NCBI GenBank assembly: GCA_017404025.1
Contig: JAFRDD010000111.1
Coordinates: forward strand, 1-61,446
Direction: 5' to 3'
DNA: 61,446 nucleotides
DNA from: Clostridia bacterium
Lineage (GTDB): Bacteria; Bacillota; Clostridia; TANB77; CAG-508
The notes under the pieces are model-generated. The model did no database searches. It worked only from the letters and a program-made list of their open reading frames with translations, and was not told where the DNA came from. Shown here one piece after another: positions 25,656-33,130 of this stretch (the stretch's first letter is position 1; each line of letters begins with the position of its first letter). Position numbers and translations under genes: made by a program.

Positions 25656-26726
25656 TTATTTTTCATTAATTTCCCAATTGTTTTCTCCTAACCCAGAATT
25701 TTCTGTTCTCCAAATATCATATTCAATATTATTTGAATAAACTCTAAGCTTACCAACTTTTGTCCAACCACCACACAATCCACTATATGTATCTTTAAAA
25801 ATTGGCTTGCAATTACTTGGACAAGCAAACCATCCATAATTATCATCTCCTTGGTCTAAAGTAATATTACAATTGCAAGAATTTAATACAATTGTTTTAT
25901 TTACATCATAAATGTTATCTTTAGTAATTTGTTCTGTTGAATAAAATAATCCATATCCAAATTTCTTTTCAAACATTACTGAACCTTCATTTTGACCATC
26001 AGAATATATTACAAGATAATTTACATTAGTATTAGGTGTTATTGTTGCAGATACTGATGAATAATCATCTGCTATCTGAACCATTTCATTTGTATCTGTT
26101 GTTACAAATATATTTTTATTTTGTGCTGTTCCTTTCACATCTAAGAAAAATTGAATTCTGTCAGGTGTATGATCAAATTCAATTGGAGATGTATCACCAG
26201 AAACAGATACATTAATTGGTACATATTTATTTATACCAATTTTTCCATCATTTACTTCAAGATTAAACTGAGCAGTTGAATCATCTACAGTAAATATTGA
26301 TGTATCAACAGAATTATTAATATCATATCCAATGATTATTGTTTTTAATTTTTCTCCATGAACATAATATTCTTCAGCTGTTAAAGTAATGTTATTATTA
26401 CTTTTAAATCTTATTTTATCATTTAATTCTTCAGCGGCTAATTCAGTAATGATGTCATCATTTTCATCTAATAATTGAAAAGCACCCCAACATAAAAGGT
26501 TTTCTTCCCAAACATCTCCACCAAAGAATTCACCGTGTGTGTAAATCTTCTTAAGATCTCTAATGAATGCTATACAATCTGTTTCATTAATAAGTTCAAG
26601 TAAATATTCAAATGCTTCATCAGTATACAAAGAAGAATTGATAAGAAGAAACTTCTTATCGAATATAGGAGGATTACTTCTTAACTCCTCTAAACTCATT
26701 ACTCTTACTTCAGTCAAATCAGCCAT
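25656..26726 (-). CDS. Tail-appendage protein, beta-rich (356 aa)
   Basis: No family recognised. Beta-rich middle with a possible Ig-like region (INVSVSGDTSPIEFDHTPDR, then PNTNVNYLVIYSDGQN). The C-terminal 80 residues have five Cys (NSCNCNITLD, ACPSNCKP, GLCGGW), unusual for this operon and possibly a disulfide-stabilised or metal-bound tip. Its ATG overlaps the previous gene's stop (TAATG), so the genes are coupled. Confidence 0.6.
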   Translation of the reverse strand: MADLTEVRVMSLEELRSNPPIFDKKFLLINSSLYTDEAFEYLLELINETDCIAFIRDLKKIYTHGEFFGGDVWEENLLCWGAFQLLDENDDIITELAAEELNDKIRFKSNNNITLTAEEYYVHGEKLKTIIIGYDINNSVDTSIFTVDDSTAQFNLEVNDGKIGINKYVPINVSVSGDTSPIEFDHTPDRIQFFLDVKGTAQNKNIFVTTDTNEMVQIADDYSSVSATITPNTNVNYLVIYSDGQNEGSVMFEKKFGYGLFYSTEQITKDNIYDVNKTIVLNSCNCNITLDQGDDNYGWFACPSNCKPIFKDTYSGLCGGWTKVGKLRVYSNNIEYDIWRTENSGLGENNWEINEK

Positions 26727-27226
26727 TATCCATTATCAATCATAATTTTTCTTCCATCTTGAGTAAGTATATAACGTTCAAGATCTGTATAAAGATATTC
26801 AGGTCTATTAGGAATATCTACATCATAATGACCAAATAAATATTCCCACCCATGTAACATGTCTGTATATGAAAATGCATAGGTTATCAAATTCTGAGCT
26901 ATTGATGAATATGTTACCAAATTATTAAGTTCAGGTGTAATGTAACCTGGATTTTCAGTTTCACCAATTGCTTTAAGGTATAACCATTTTTTAAGATCAT
27001 ATTCATCTGCAACAGAACCTGATATTTGACTTACTAAATAATATGCATAAGAATCAGTGTAATCTGTTATAGCTGAAAGATTAATTGCAAGGTTTGTGTA
27101 TGAATCTATTCTTGAGTCATATTGAGCAATAGGAATCCAAGTATGATCTTTATGGTAAGTTATGACATCCCTTGGTTTTAACTCAGATATTTTCTTTGAA
27201 TTATTTTTTCCTGGATACATTGGCAT
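26726..27226 (-). CDS. Small appendage protein with KISEL-type N-terminus (166 aa)
   Basis: The N-terminus, NSKKISELKPRDVITYHKDH, matches a short adaptor-like pattern found in three other proteins of this window (27229, 49722, 53757) and common at the start of phage fibre proteins. The rest is Tyr-rich and helical (SYAYYLVSQISGSVADEYDL). It is probably a linker between baseplate and fibre; this is inferred from the shared N-terminus and operon position. Confidence 0.6.
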   Translation of the reverse strand: MPMYPGKNNSKKISELKPRDVITYHKDHTWIPIAQYDSRIDSYTNLAINLSAITDYTDSYAYYLVSQISGSVADEYDLKKWLYLKAIGETENPGYITPELNNLVTYSSIAQNLITYAFSYTDMLHGWEYLFGHYDVDIPNRPEYLYTDLERYILTQDGRKIMIDNG

Positions 27227-27228
27227 AA

Positions 27229-27756
27229 TTAATTATTCTCCCCATATATTTCCCAAAGATTAATACTGTCATCTAATGAATCAATTCTTTCATCTTGTGA
27301 AGCATCTTTTTCATGTTGTTGTTCTTTCATTTGTTCATGAACAACATCAGATTCTTCTTTAAGATTATGAATTCTTAACATTATTTCTTCTGTTATTTGA
27401 TTTAAGTCAATTAAGCTTAATGCAGTTACCTTTTCATTTTCTTCTACTGTATCTTTAATGTCTTTATGCTCAGCATCAGCTTCAGCTTTTAATTTATCTA
27501 TTCTTTCCATTACTGCTGTTGCTAACTGATTAATAAGTTCATTATTTTGCCAAATTTGTTCTTGTTGTTCATTTAATCTTACGTCTTGAGCAGCATCATT
27601 AACATTAATATAATGCATCAACTCTTTAATCTTTACGCTTATTGTTTTATTGCCTAAAGATACTGGAATAATCATTTCATTGACAAAATCTCCAAAGTAT
27701 TCATCACCGAAAACTTCATCGTATGATTTCAAACTTGATATTTTAACACCTGCCAT
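27229..27756 (-). CDS. Coiled-coil appendage protein, first gene of the fibre operon (175 aa)
   Basis: The start is taken at the ATG giving MAGVKISSLKSYDEVFG; a further in-frame ATG at 27777 would add seven hydrophobic residues with no support. The N-terminal ~50 residues fit the KISxL adaptor pattern (KISSLK, then IIPVSLGNKTISVKIKELM). The remainder is one long charged coiled coil (VRLNEQQEQIWQNNELINQL, then AEADAEHKDIKDTVEENEK). It is likely a trimeric fibre shaft or connector. A TTTATTTTTA motif lies 32 bases upstream of the chosen start. Confidence 0.6.
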   Translation of the reverse strand: MAGVKISSLKSYDEVFGDEYFGDFVNEMIIPVSLGNKTISVKIKELMHYINVNDAAQDVRLNEQQEQIWQNNELINQLATAVMERIDKLKAEADAEHKDIKDTVEENEKVTALSLIDLNQITEEIMLRIHNLKEESDVVHEQMKEQQHEKDASQDERIDSLDDSINLWEIYGENN

Positions 27757-27788
27757 TAAGTAAACACTAAAATACAATATTTGTTATA

Positions 27789-27798
27789 TAAAAATAAA
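27789..27798 (-). promoter_or_regulatory. Late promoter motif (fibre operon)
   Basis: TTTATTTTTA on the minus strand, 32 bases before the ATG at 27756, followed by TATAACAAAT. It drives the 27756-24194 genes. Confidence 0.55.
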
Positions 27799-27808
27799 AT
27801 ATAATGAT

Positions 27809-27839
27809 TTGAAAAAACATTGTATGATATGCTATATTA
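27809..27839 (+). promoter_or_regulatory. Class-1 promoter, 21-base variant
   Basis: TTGAAAAAAC at 27809 and TGCTATATTA at 27830, 21 bases apart. It is divergent from the late promoter on the other strand and precedes the gene at 27870. Confidence 0.5.
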
Positions 27840-27869
27840 ATTATATATTCATTATTAGCTATTAACACT

Positions 27870-28910
27870 ATGAGTTCAAATGGTACAGAAATAAAAATTA
27901 GAAAGCCAATTATTTACTTTGATAATGTTGATATAGAGTCAGTGGCTGAAGCAAAATCTGTTGAAATAGAAGCAAACACCCAATTAGATAAATTAAAAGG
28001 TGATTTGCTATCACTTGCTATGTCTACACCTAAAGATATTACACCTAATGGTGAAAATCCAGTAAATTATATAAAAGAAGAAGTAGATAATTTAATTGAG
28101 GAATTATATGAAGCATTCAGTAAATATTTTGAAGCAAATTTTGTAAACGGAATATTAGACGAATGGGCATACTCATATCCTAATGATTCAAAAGATATAT
28201 ATGATAATTGTAAAACAGATGATGAGATAAATAAACAAGCTTTTCCCAAAGATAAACATGTAGAAATTAAACATGATTTAAATAAGTTTACATTTGCGCC
28301 TGATGATGCTATTATTGATTGTGCAATAAACAGATCTTATCAAAATGTAATGTTTAATAACGGAATTCTTAATATATATGATAAGTATGTTATAATATTA
28401 GGAAATAGTTTGTTTGTAGATTATGATGGGCAATTCTTATTTAGAAGTTTAGATGCTGCAATTGAAGTTTTAGACAAGAAATTTGATTTGCATACAATAG
28501 ATTATATATCAAAAGATTTTATAGAAAATCATCCTCATTTCTTTCCTTCTATTATTGAGAAAATGGAAAAAACTAATTATTATGATTTACCTAAAGATGA
28601 ATGGGATAAAGAAATCAATAAATTTAAAGATGCTTTTAATAATTTTGTCAATAATAAATATGCTATGGACATAGATACTATGGAAGTTTTGCATCATGGT
28701 ATTGTTATGGTTTTAAGAAATGAAATATATAATAAAGCAGATATTCATATTAAATCAGTATTTGAATTAGTGTCTGGATTTAAGAAATCTGATGAATATA
28801 AAGATATAATAGCAGAGGCTCAACATAAGAAATTTGAAGAATCAATTATAGAGGTAGAACCAATATTAAATCAAATTAATAAACGACCTCAAGTAAAAAT
28901 TGAATCATAA
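27870..28910 (+). CDS. Unknown phage protein (346 aa)
   Basis: No family recognised. Mostly helical and acidic, with a possible coiled coil near the N-terminus (VAEAKSVEIEANTQLDKLKG) and a compact middle (CAINRSYQNVMFNNGILNIY, then YVIILGNSLFVDYDGQFLF). It lies between a class-1 promoter and the split DNA polymerase gene. I see no 3'-5' exonuclease (DxE) or motif A signature, so it is not the missing N-terminal half of the polymerase. Confidence 0.6.
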   Translation: MSSNGTEIKIRKPIIYFDNVDIESVAEAKSVEIEANTQLDKLKGDLLSLAMSTPKDITPNGENPVNYIKEEVDNLIEELYEAFSKYFEANFVNGILDEWAYSYPNDSKDIYDNCKTDDEINKQAFPKDKHVEIKHDLNKFTFAPDDAIIDCAINRSYQNVMFNNGILNIYDKYVIILGNSLFVDYDGQFLFRSLDAAIEVLDKKFDLHTIDYISKDFIENHPHFFPSIIEKMEKTNYYDLPKDEWDKEINKFKDAFNNFVNNKYAMDIDTMEVLHHGIVMVLRNEIYNKADIHIKSVFELVSGFKKSDEYKDIIAEAQHKKFEESIIEVEPILNQINKRPQVKIES

Positions 28911-28930
28911 ATAAGTGTATTTCTATTTTA
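28900..28930 (+). promoter_or_regulatory. Class-1 promoter, 21-base variant (DNA polymerase part)
   Basis: TTGAATCATA at 28900 and TTCTATTTTA at 28921, 21 bases apart, overlapping the end of the previous gene. The polymerase ATG is at 28962. Confidence 0.45.
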
Positions 28931-28961
28931 TAAATACAAATACAAGTAATAAATTTGACAT

Positions 28962-30218
28962 ATGCAATTTTCAGAAGATATAGTAAAACTTTTGGAAGAA
29001 CATTTCCCAGGAAAAGACATCTATCAGATGTCATTGGACGAACTTAAGAATTTTAAGGAAGAAGTTACAATGTTAAGACAAGAGTATTCACTCTTGGAGC
29101 TTGGAACAAAAACACTTGCAAATGCTGCTTATGGTGCATCTGCAAATGCTTGGTTCTATTTTTATAATGTTTCATTAGCTGCAGATATTACTGGAGAATG
29201 CCGAAATCTTACAAAGACAATGTGGAGAAATCTTGAGGAATTCTTTCATGAAACACTTTGGGAAAGAAAAGATTTGTGGGAGCAATTTAATTTTGAATTA
29301 GATGAAAGTAAGCATGATTGGTATCGTCAGCAAACTATAAGTATTTATTCTGATACGGATTCTGTTTATACAACATACGGCACATTATTTCAAGCAATGA
29401 CACCAGAAAGTCAGGAAAGATATAGTACTGATGAAGCAAAAGCGAAATTTATTTTAAAGTTCAATCAGGAGTTTCTTGATAAACAGAATACAAAATGGTG
29501 TGAAGAAATATATGAACCTCGTCATGGACATAATGTTCACAACTTTGAACTTGAAACAATTTCTAAAGCAGGTATTTATTTAGCAAAGAAAAAGTATCTT
29601 AAAGGATTGGTATTTAACAAAGGTAAGTTTACTCTTGAAAAACCAAAAGTTTCAGGTACAGGTATTGAAATTATTAAGTCAACAACACCAAAGCTTTGTA
29701 GAACTATTCTTACTGATTTGACAAAGAGTCTTATGTTTGAATTTTATGATTCGACACAAGATAAACGAGAAGAGTACAATATGTATTTTAATGATAAATT
29801 GAGAGAATATAGAACTCAATTTTATCAGGCGCCTATTGAAGATATATCTCAATCAATTGGTGTAGGTAATTATAAGAAATATGTAATTGATGATACTAAT
29901 CAGCTATTACTTGGAAAACAATGTCCGGTATCAGTTCAATCAGTAGCAAGATTTAATTTCTTAGCACATAAGAATGGTGATGATTCAAAGAAGTTTTATT
30001 CAGGTAAGATTAAGTATTATAACATCAGAACTGGAATGAATAAAGGTGATACAGGATATTTTGGTTTTCCTGCTGGTGAATTGCCTGAATGGGCGCCAAA
30101 GATGGATAAGATGATTCAATGGGAAAAAACTGTAATTGATCCTATTAATCGTTTTTTGGAAGTTATGAAAATTCCTCTAGTTAATGCAAGTAATGTTGTC
30201 CAACTAGAACTGTTTTAA
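28962..30218 (+). CDS. DNA polymerase family B, C-terminal half (T4 gp43-like), split gene
   Basis: 418 residues covering only fingers end, palm and thumb. Motif B is KTLANAAYGASAN (the Kx3NSxYG motif, about residues 50-62) and motif C is YSDTDSVY (catalytic Asp pair, near 128). The C-terminal part follows T4 gp43 (STPKLCRTILTDL, then YFGFPAGELPEWAP), and the last residues VVQLELF resemble the clamp-binding tail of gp43 (LDFLF). The 3'-5' exonuclease and motif A (DxxSLYPS) are missing, and the upstream gene does not contain them. The N-terminus (MQFSEDIVKLLEE) aligns with the gp43 segment between motifs A and B, so this is a split polymerase whose other half must lie outside the window. Confidence 0.85.
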   Translation: MQFSEDIVKLLEEHFPGKDIYQMSLDELKNFKEEVTMLRQEYSLLELGTKTLANAAYGASANAWFYFYNVSLAADITGECRNLTKTMWRNLEEFFHETLWERKDLWEQFNFELDESKHDWYRQQTISIYSDTDSVYTTYGTLFQAMTPESQERYSTDEAKAKFILKFNQEFLDKQNTKWCEEIYEPRHGHNVHNFELETISKAGIYLAKKKYLKGLVFNKGKFTLEKPKVSGTGIEIIKSTTPKLCRTILTDLTKSLMFEFYDSTQDKREEYNMYFNDKLREYRTQFYQAPIEDISQSIGVGNYKKYVIDDTNQLLLGKQCPVSVQSVARFNFLAHKNGDDSKKFYSGKIKYYNIRTGMNKGDTGYFGFPAGELPEWAPKMDKMIQWEKTVIDPINRFLEVMKIPLVNASNVVQLELF

Positions 30219-30221
30219 AGA

Positions 30222-30231
30222 TTTATTTTTA
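30222..30231 (+). promoter_or_regulatory. Late promoter motif
   Basis: TTTATTTTTA directly after the polymerase stop, 32 bases before the ATG at 30264, followed by TATATAG. Confidence 0.5.
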
Positions 30232-30263
30232 TATATAGTAAAAAAATATACGTATATAAAAAA

Positions 30264-30545
30264 ATGGCTACTAAACAAGAATTGTTTACAAAAGTAACAG
30301 GTCTTACCTTTGATGTAGAAGCAATTGAAGATGATGCAAAGTTAGCATGGTTAATTCCTGATGGCGCAATGCTTGATAATCCAGAAGGTAGAAAAGCAAA
30401 AGAAACTGCTGAATTTATGGAAGCAGCTGGTCTTGATAAAGGTCTTAAGTATGATGAAGAAGAAGCAAGTGATGATGATTCATCATTTGACGATGATAAC
30501 TCAGATGATCCAAAGTCAACAGCTGATGTTATAAACGGCGACTAA
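30264..30545 (+). CDS. Small protein with Asp-rich tail (93 aa)
   Basis: The first ~65 residues are folded-looking (VTGLTFDVEAIEDDAKLAWL, then RKAKETAEFMEAAGLDKGL); the last 28 are acidic (EEEASDDDSSFDDDNSDD). The ATGG start with A-rich leader and the TTTATTTTTA motif match the virion genes, so it is probably a late, head- or core-associated protein sitting among early-type genes. No family recognised. Confidence 0.6.
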   Translation: MATKQELFTKVTGLTFDVEAIEDDAKLAWLIPDGAMLDNPEGRKAKETAEFMEAAGLDKGLKYDEEEASDDDSSFDDDNSDDPKSTADVINGD

Positions 30546-30559
30546 TAAAATAATTTAAT

Positions 30560-30814
30560 ATGTTTCCAGGATATGTAACAATATTCAAGGATAAGGGTGA
30601 ATTTGTACATTTGTATTTTTATCCAGGCCTTGATAATTTTAATAATTTTTATTATAGAGATCTTGATTTAACAAATTGTCAAGTAAGTTATAATGAAATT
30701 GATAATGAAGACGGTTCTAAAGAATATGTTTTTGATAATAAAAATATAATTAGAATTGTTTGTAAGCTTATTGATAATAAAGGTAAGTTACATATAAAGG
30801 AACTTACAGTGTAA
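30560..30814 (+). CDS. Small unknown protein (84 aa)
   Basis: Beta-rich, with an aromatic N-terminal half (VHLYFYPGLDNFNNFYYRDL). No family recognised. It follows the previous gene by 14 bases, so it is likely co-transcribed, and a terminator lies just downstream. Confidence 0.5.
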   Translation: MFPGYVTIFKDKGEFVHLYFYPGLDNFNNFYYRDLDLTNCQVSYNEIDNEDGSKEYVFDNKNIIRIVCKLIDNKGKLHIKELTV

Positions 30815-30831
30815 ATAATTACATAATAGAT

Positions 30832-30865
30832 AAAAAGGTTGGGTGTTGAATCCAACCTTTTTTAT
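30832..30865 (+). terminator. Rho-independent terminator
   Basis: Stem AAAAAGGTTGG / CCAACCTTTTT with a 9-base loop and a T6 run. A TTGAA in the loop and TTCTATTTTA at 30867 might also form a weak class-1 promoter for the next gene. Confidence 0.85.
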
Positions 30866-30898
30866 TTTCTATTTTAATATAAAATTAATTAATATTTT

Positions 30899-31343
30899 AT
30901 GAACAGAATTTTGTTAGGAGGGACATGTGCTGGTTCAACTTGGAGAGATGAACTTATTGAAGGTTTAAAAAAAATATAATTGTGAATGGTTTAATCCAGT
31001 TGTAAAAGATTGGACACCAGAATGCCAAGCAATTGAAGAAGATGAAAAGAATAATAAATGTAATATTCATCTTTATGTAATTACTCCTGAAATGCAAGGT
31101 GTATATAGTATTGCAGAAATTATAAATTCTTGTTGGCAAGCACAACTATATGGAACAAAAGTTAATCATGTTATATTTTGTGTAATGGGATATTGGGATG
31201 AGAAACAATTAAATTCATTTAGAGCTACACTATCATTATGTCAAAATATTGCTCCTGAAAGATTTGCTGGTGCTATAATTAATAATGTTTCTGAAATAAT
31301 TGAAATATTAATTGATGTTGGTTTAATTAGTTTAAAGTATTGA
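30899..31343 (+). pseudogene. Nucleoside 2-deoxyribosyltransferase-like gene with a frameshift in an A8 run
   Basis: From the ATG at 30899 the frame reads MNRILLGGTCAGSTWRDELI and stops at a TAA right after eight A residues (30967-30974). In the +1 frame the protein continues without a break to 31343: YNCEWFNPVVKDWTPECQ, then CNIHLYVITPEMQGVYSIAE. The joined product (~147 residues) has the order of the nucleoside-2-deoxyribosyltransferase-like family (GGxCxxxTWRD, FNPxVxDW, VITPExxGxxSIAE). The shift could be an assembly or sequencing error in the homopolymer, a true mutation, or slippage-dependent expression. By family it would act on nucleosides or nucleotides. Confidence 0.7.
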
Positions 31344-31368
31344 AATTTATAAAAAGTATTCTATATTT
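31340..31368 (+). promoter_or_regulatory. Class-1 promoter (GrpE operon)
   Basis: TTGAAATTTA at 31340 and TTCTATATTT at 31359, exactly 19 bases apart. The GrpE ATG is at 31395. Confidence 0.65.
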
Positions 31369-31394
31369 TATTAGAACATTTAAAAGATAATAGT

Positions 31395-31952
31395 ATGGTA
31401 TTTGATACAGAAAACATTAAAAATCTTGAATTTAACGAAGAAAATTTTGAAGAGTTGAAAAATAATGCAATTGCTATCATTGATGAAGTTAAAGAAGCAC
31501 ATACTGCAATTCATGACAGTAATGCAATGATGACAGAACAAGTAAAAACACTTGGGGACTTAAATGATAAGTATCTACGTGCATTAGCAGATTATCAGAA
31601 TCTTCAGAAACGTACCGTTACACAAGTAAGTAACTCTAAACTTGATGGAAAGGTATCACTTTTAAAAGATATACTTCCTATTATTGATGATTTTGAAAAA
31701 GCAAAAGATGCTGGTGAATTTTCTGAAGGAGTTGAAATCATCTATAATAAGTTTATGAATATGCTTCAAACAAATAATGTTGAAGTAATTAATCCTAAGG
31801 AAGGTGATGCATTTGATGATACTGTTGAAGAAGCAGTTGCAGCTATTCCTAATCCTGATAAGGAAAAGAATACTGTATGTTATGTTCAATTCAAGGGATA
31901 TAAGATTGGTGATAGAATTATTAGATATGCTAAAGTAGGTGTATATGTATAA
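31395..31952 (+). CDS. grpE: GrpE-like nucleotide exchange factor
   Basis: 185 residues, about the usual GrpE length. The long N-terminal helix ends in the signature YLRALADYQNLQKR. Next come SLLKDILPIIDDFEKA (dimer helix bundle), EGVEIIYNKFMNML, and the beta-wing domain with AFDDTVEEAVAAIP and GYKIGDRIIRYAKVGVYV. GrpE drives ADP release from DnaK. A phage copy would tune the host DnaK chaperone cycle, perhaps for virion assembly or replication; no DnaK or DnaJ gene is seen in the window. Its end overlaps the next gene by 8 bases, and it leads an operon of small early-type genes. Confidence 0.9.
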   Translation: MVFDTENIKNLEFNEENFEELKNNAIAIIDEVKEAHTAIHDSNAMMTEQVKTLGDLNDKYLRALADYQNLQKRTVTQVSNSKLDGKVSLLKDILPIIDDFEKAKDAGEFSEGVEIIYNKFMNMLQTNNVEVINPKEGDAFDDTVEEAVAAIPNPDKEKNTVCYVQFKGYKIGDRIIRYAKVGVYV

Positions 31953-32280
31953 TAAACAAGAAATATCATATTTTCTATCACATTTTCAAAATGAAGGTAC
32001 TATAAAGACCTTCACAACTGGGTGTTGTTATTGGTTTGCAAAAATACTTGATGAAAGATTTAATTCAGAAGAATATGAATCTGGAATCTGGTATAATTCA
32101 TTAGATAATCATTTTGCAACAATGATATATACTAATGAAGGACCAACATTATATGATATTACTGGAGAAATTCCAATTACTGATAACTGGGAATCTTGGT
32201 TTGATTTTATGTTTAAGGATGATCTTTTAACAGAAAGAATAATTAAAGATTGTATAGATAAAGTTAAGGATGAAAGATAA
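31945..32280 (+). CDS. Small protein with Cys-His-Asp pattern (111 aa)
   Basis: The start is taken at the ATG at 31945 (a GTG two codons earlier is possible). GCCYWFAKILDERF, then LDNHFATMIY and LYDITGE give a Cys...His...Asp order typical of papain-like folds, similar in layout to the protein at 5497. The catalytic role is unproven. Its first bases lie inside the end of grpE, so translation is coupled. Confidence 0.6.
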   Translation: MYNKQEISYFLSHFQNEGTIKTFTTGCCYWFAKILDERFNSEEYESGIWYNSLDNHFATMIYTNEGPTLYDITGEIPITDNWESWFDFMFKDDLLTERIIKDCIDKVKDER

Positions 32281-32578
32281 AATGTTTTTTGAAAAACCAA
32301 AATTAACTGAACCAAATGAAGCAGGTTATCAATTTGGTAAGAATGAATCATTAACAGAGTATGCTCATCAAGAACAACCTCAATGGGGAGGTTCTTCTTT
32401 ACCACCTGTAAACATTACTGTTCTTGAAGTTTGGAAAGATGATAAAAGAGTTGCATATCTCCTTGTTGATGAAGCAACAAATAATCCTGTTGATGAACAA
32501 TATGGATATGAAGCAGCTGCTTTTGCAATTGATAAATTTAAAGCGCTTAAGATATCTGAACAATATGAAAATAAGTAA
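32270..32578 (+). CDS. Small unknown protein (102 aa)
   Basis: No family recognised. The N-terminal half is Pro/Gly/Gln-rich (HQEQPQWGGSSLPPVNITVL); the second half looks like a small alpha/beta fold (KRVAYLLVDEATNNPVDEQ, then YEAAAFAIDKFKALKI). It starts 11 bases before the previous stop, as part of the GrpE-led operon. Confidence 0.6.
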   Translation: MKDKMFFEKPKLTEPNEAGYQFGKNESLTEYAHQEQPQWGGSSLPPVNITVLEVWKDDKRVAYLLVDEATNNPVDEQYGYEAAAFAIDKFKALKISEQYENK

Positions 32579-32786
32579 AGATGTAACTTGTAGATATGGT
32601 GTTACATATAAATTAGATGGTATTGGACCTACACAAGGTTCAATACTTAGATTATTTGAATTGATGACACATTGCTGTTGCTGGGTATGCCATAATAGAA
32701 ATTGTAAAAATCCTAAAAATGAAATACTTGATGACTGTAATAATGTTTGTGAAATATATACAAAAATGCCTTATTGTGAAAAATGA
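32565..32786 (+). CDS. Cys-rich small protein, possibly zinc-binding (73 aa)
   Basis: From the ATG at 32565, which overlaps the previous gene by 14 bases. Nine Cys: one near the start, then CCCWVCHNRNC, and later CNNVC and YC near the end. This spacing could bind one or two zinc ions. No family recognised. It ends in an ATGA overlap with the next gene. Confidence 0.55.
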   Translation: MKISKDVTCRYGVTYKLDGIGPTQGSILRLFELMTHCCCWVCHNRNCKNPKNEILDDCNNVCEIYTKMPYCEK

Positions 32787-33130
32787 GTAGTATCTGTATA
32801 ACTATTCCCAAAACTATAAAATGGGAAGATTATGAAAAAGAATTGAAAGCTGTTGAGGATGAATCTCAAGAAATGAATTATAAAATTCCTACTATTCCAA
32901 AAGATGTAAATCCAGGTGATAGATGTTATATTTGTCATAATGGATTTATAAAAGGTTGGATGAAAATTAGTAATATTTCTAAAAGAGATGGGTTTACTTG
33001 TACAACAACGGGTAATAATTGGAGTAGTGGTAATTATATTTCAAGAACTGGTAAATTTCACTATCTTAAAGAACAAATCCCTATGAAGGGATTTATGGGA
33101 TATAGAAAATTAGATAAAGATTATGAATAA
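32783..33130 (+). CDS. Unknown phage protein (115 aa)
   Basis: The middle has a GDRCYICHNGFIKGWMKISN segment, followed by SGNYISRTGKFHYL and GFMGYRKL. The strand-rich pattern and one CxxC pair suggest a compact beta fold, perhaps ASCH/PUA-like, but I cannot assign it. Its stop overlaps the next start (TAATG). Confidence 0.55.
   Translation: MSSICITIPKTIKWEDYEKELKAVEDESQEMNYKIPTIPKDVNPGDRCYICHNGFIKGWMKISNISKRDGFTCTTTGNNWSSGNYISRTGKFHYLKEQIPMKGFMGYRKLDKDYE

Noticed and set aside
27870-28910. The 346-aa protein as the missing N-terminal half of DNA polymerase
   Set aside because: No DxE exonuclease motif and no DxxSLYPS motif A could be found; composition and length also do not fit.
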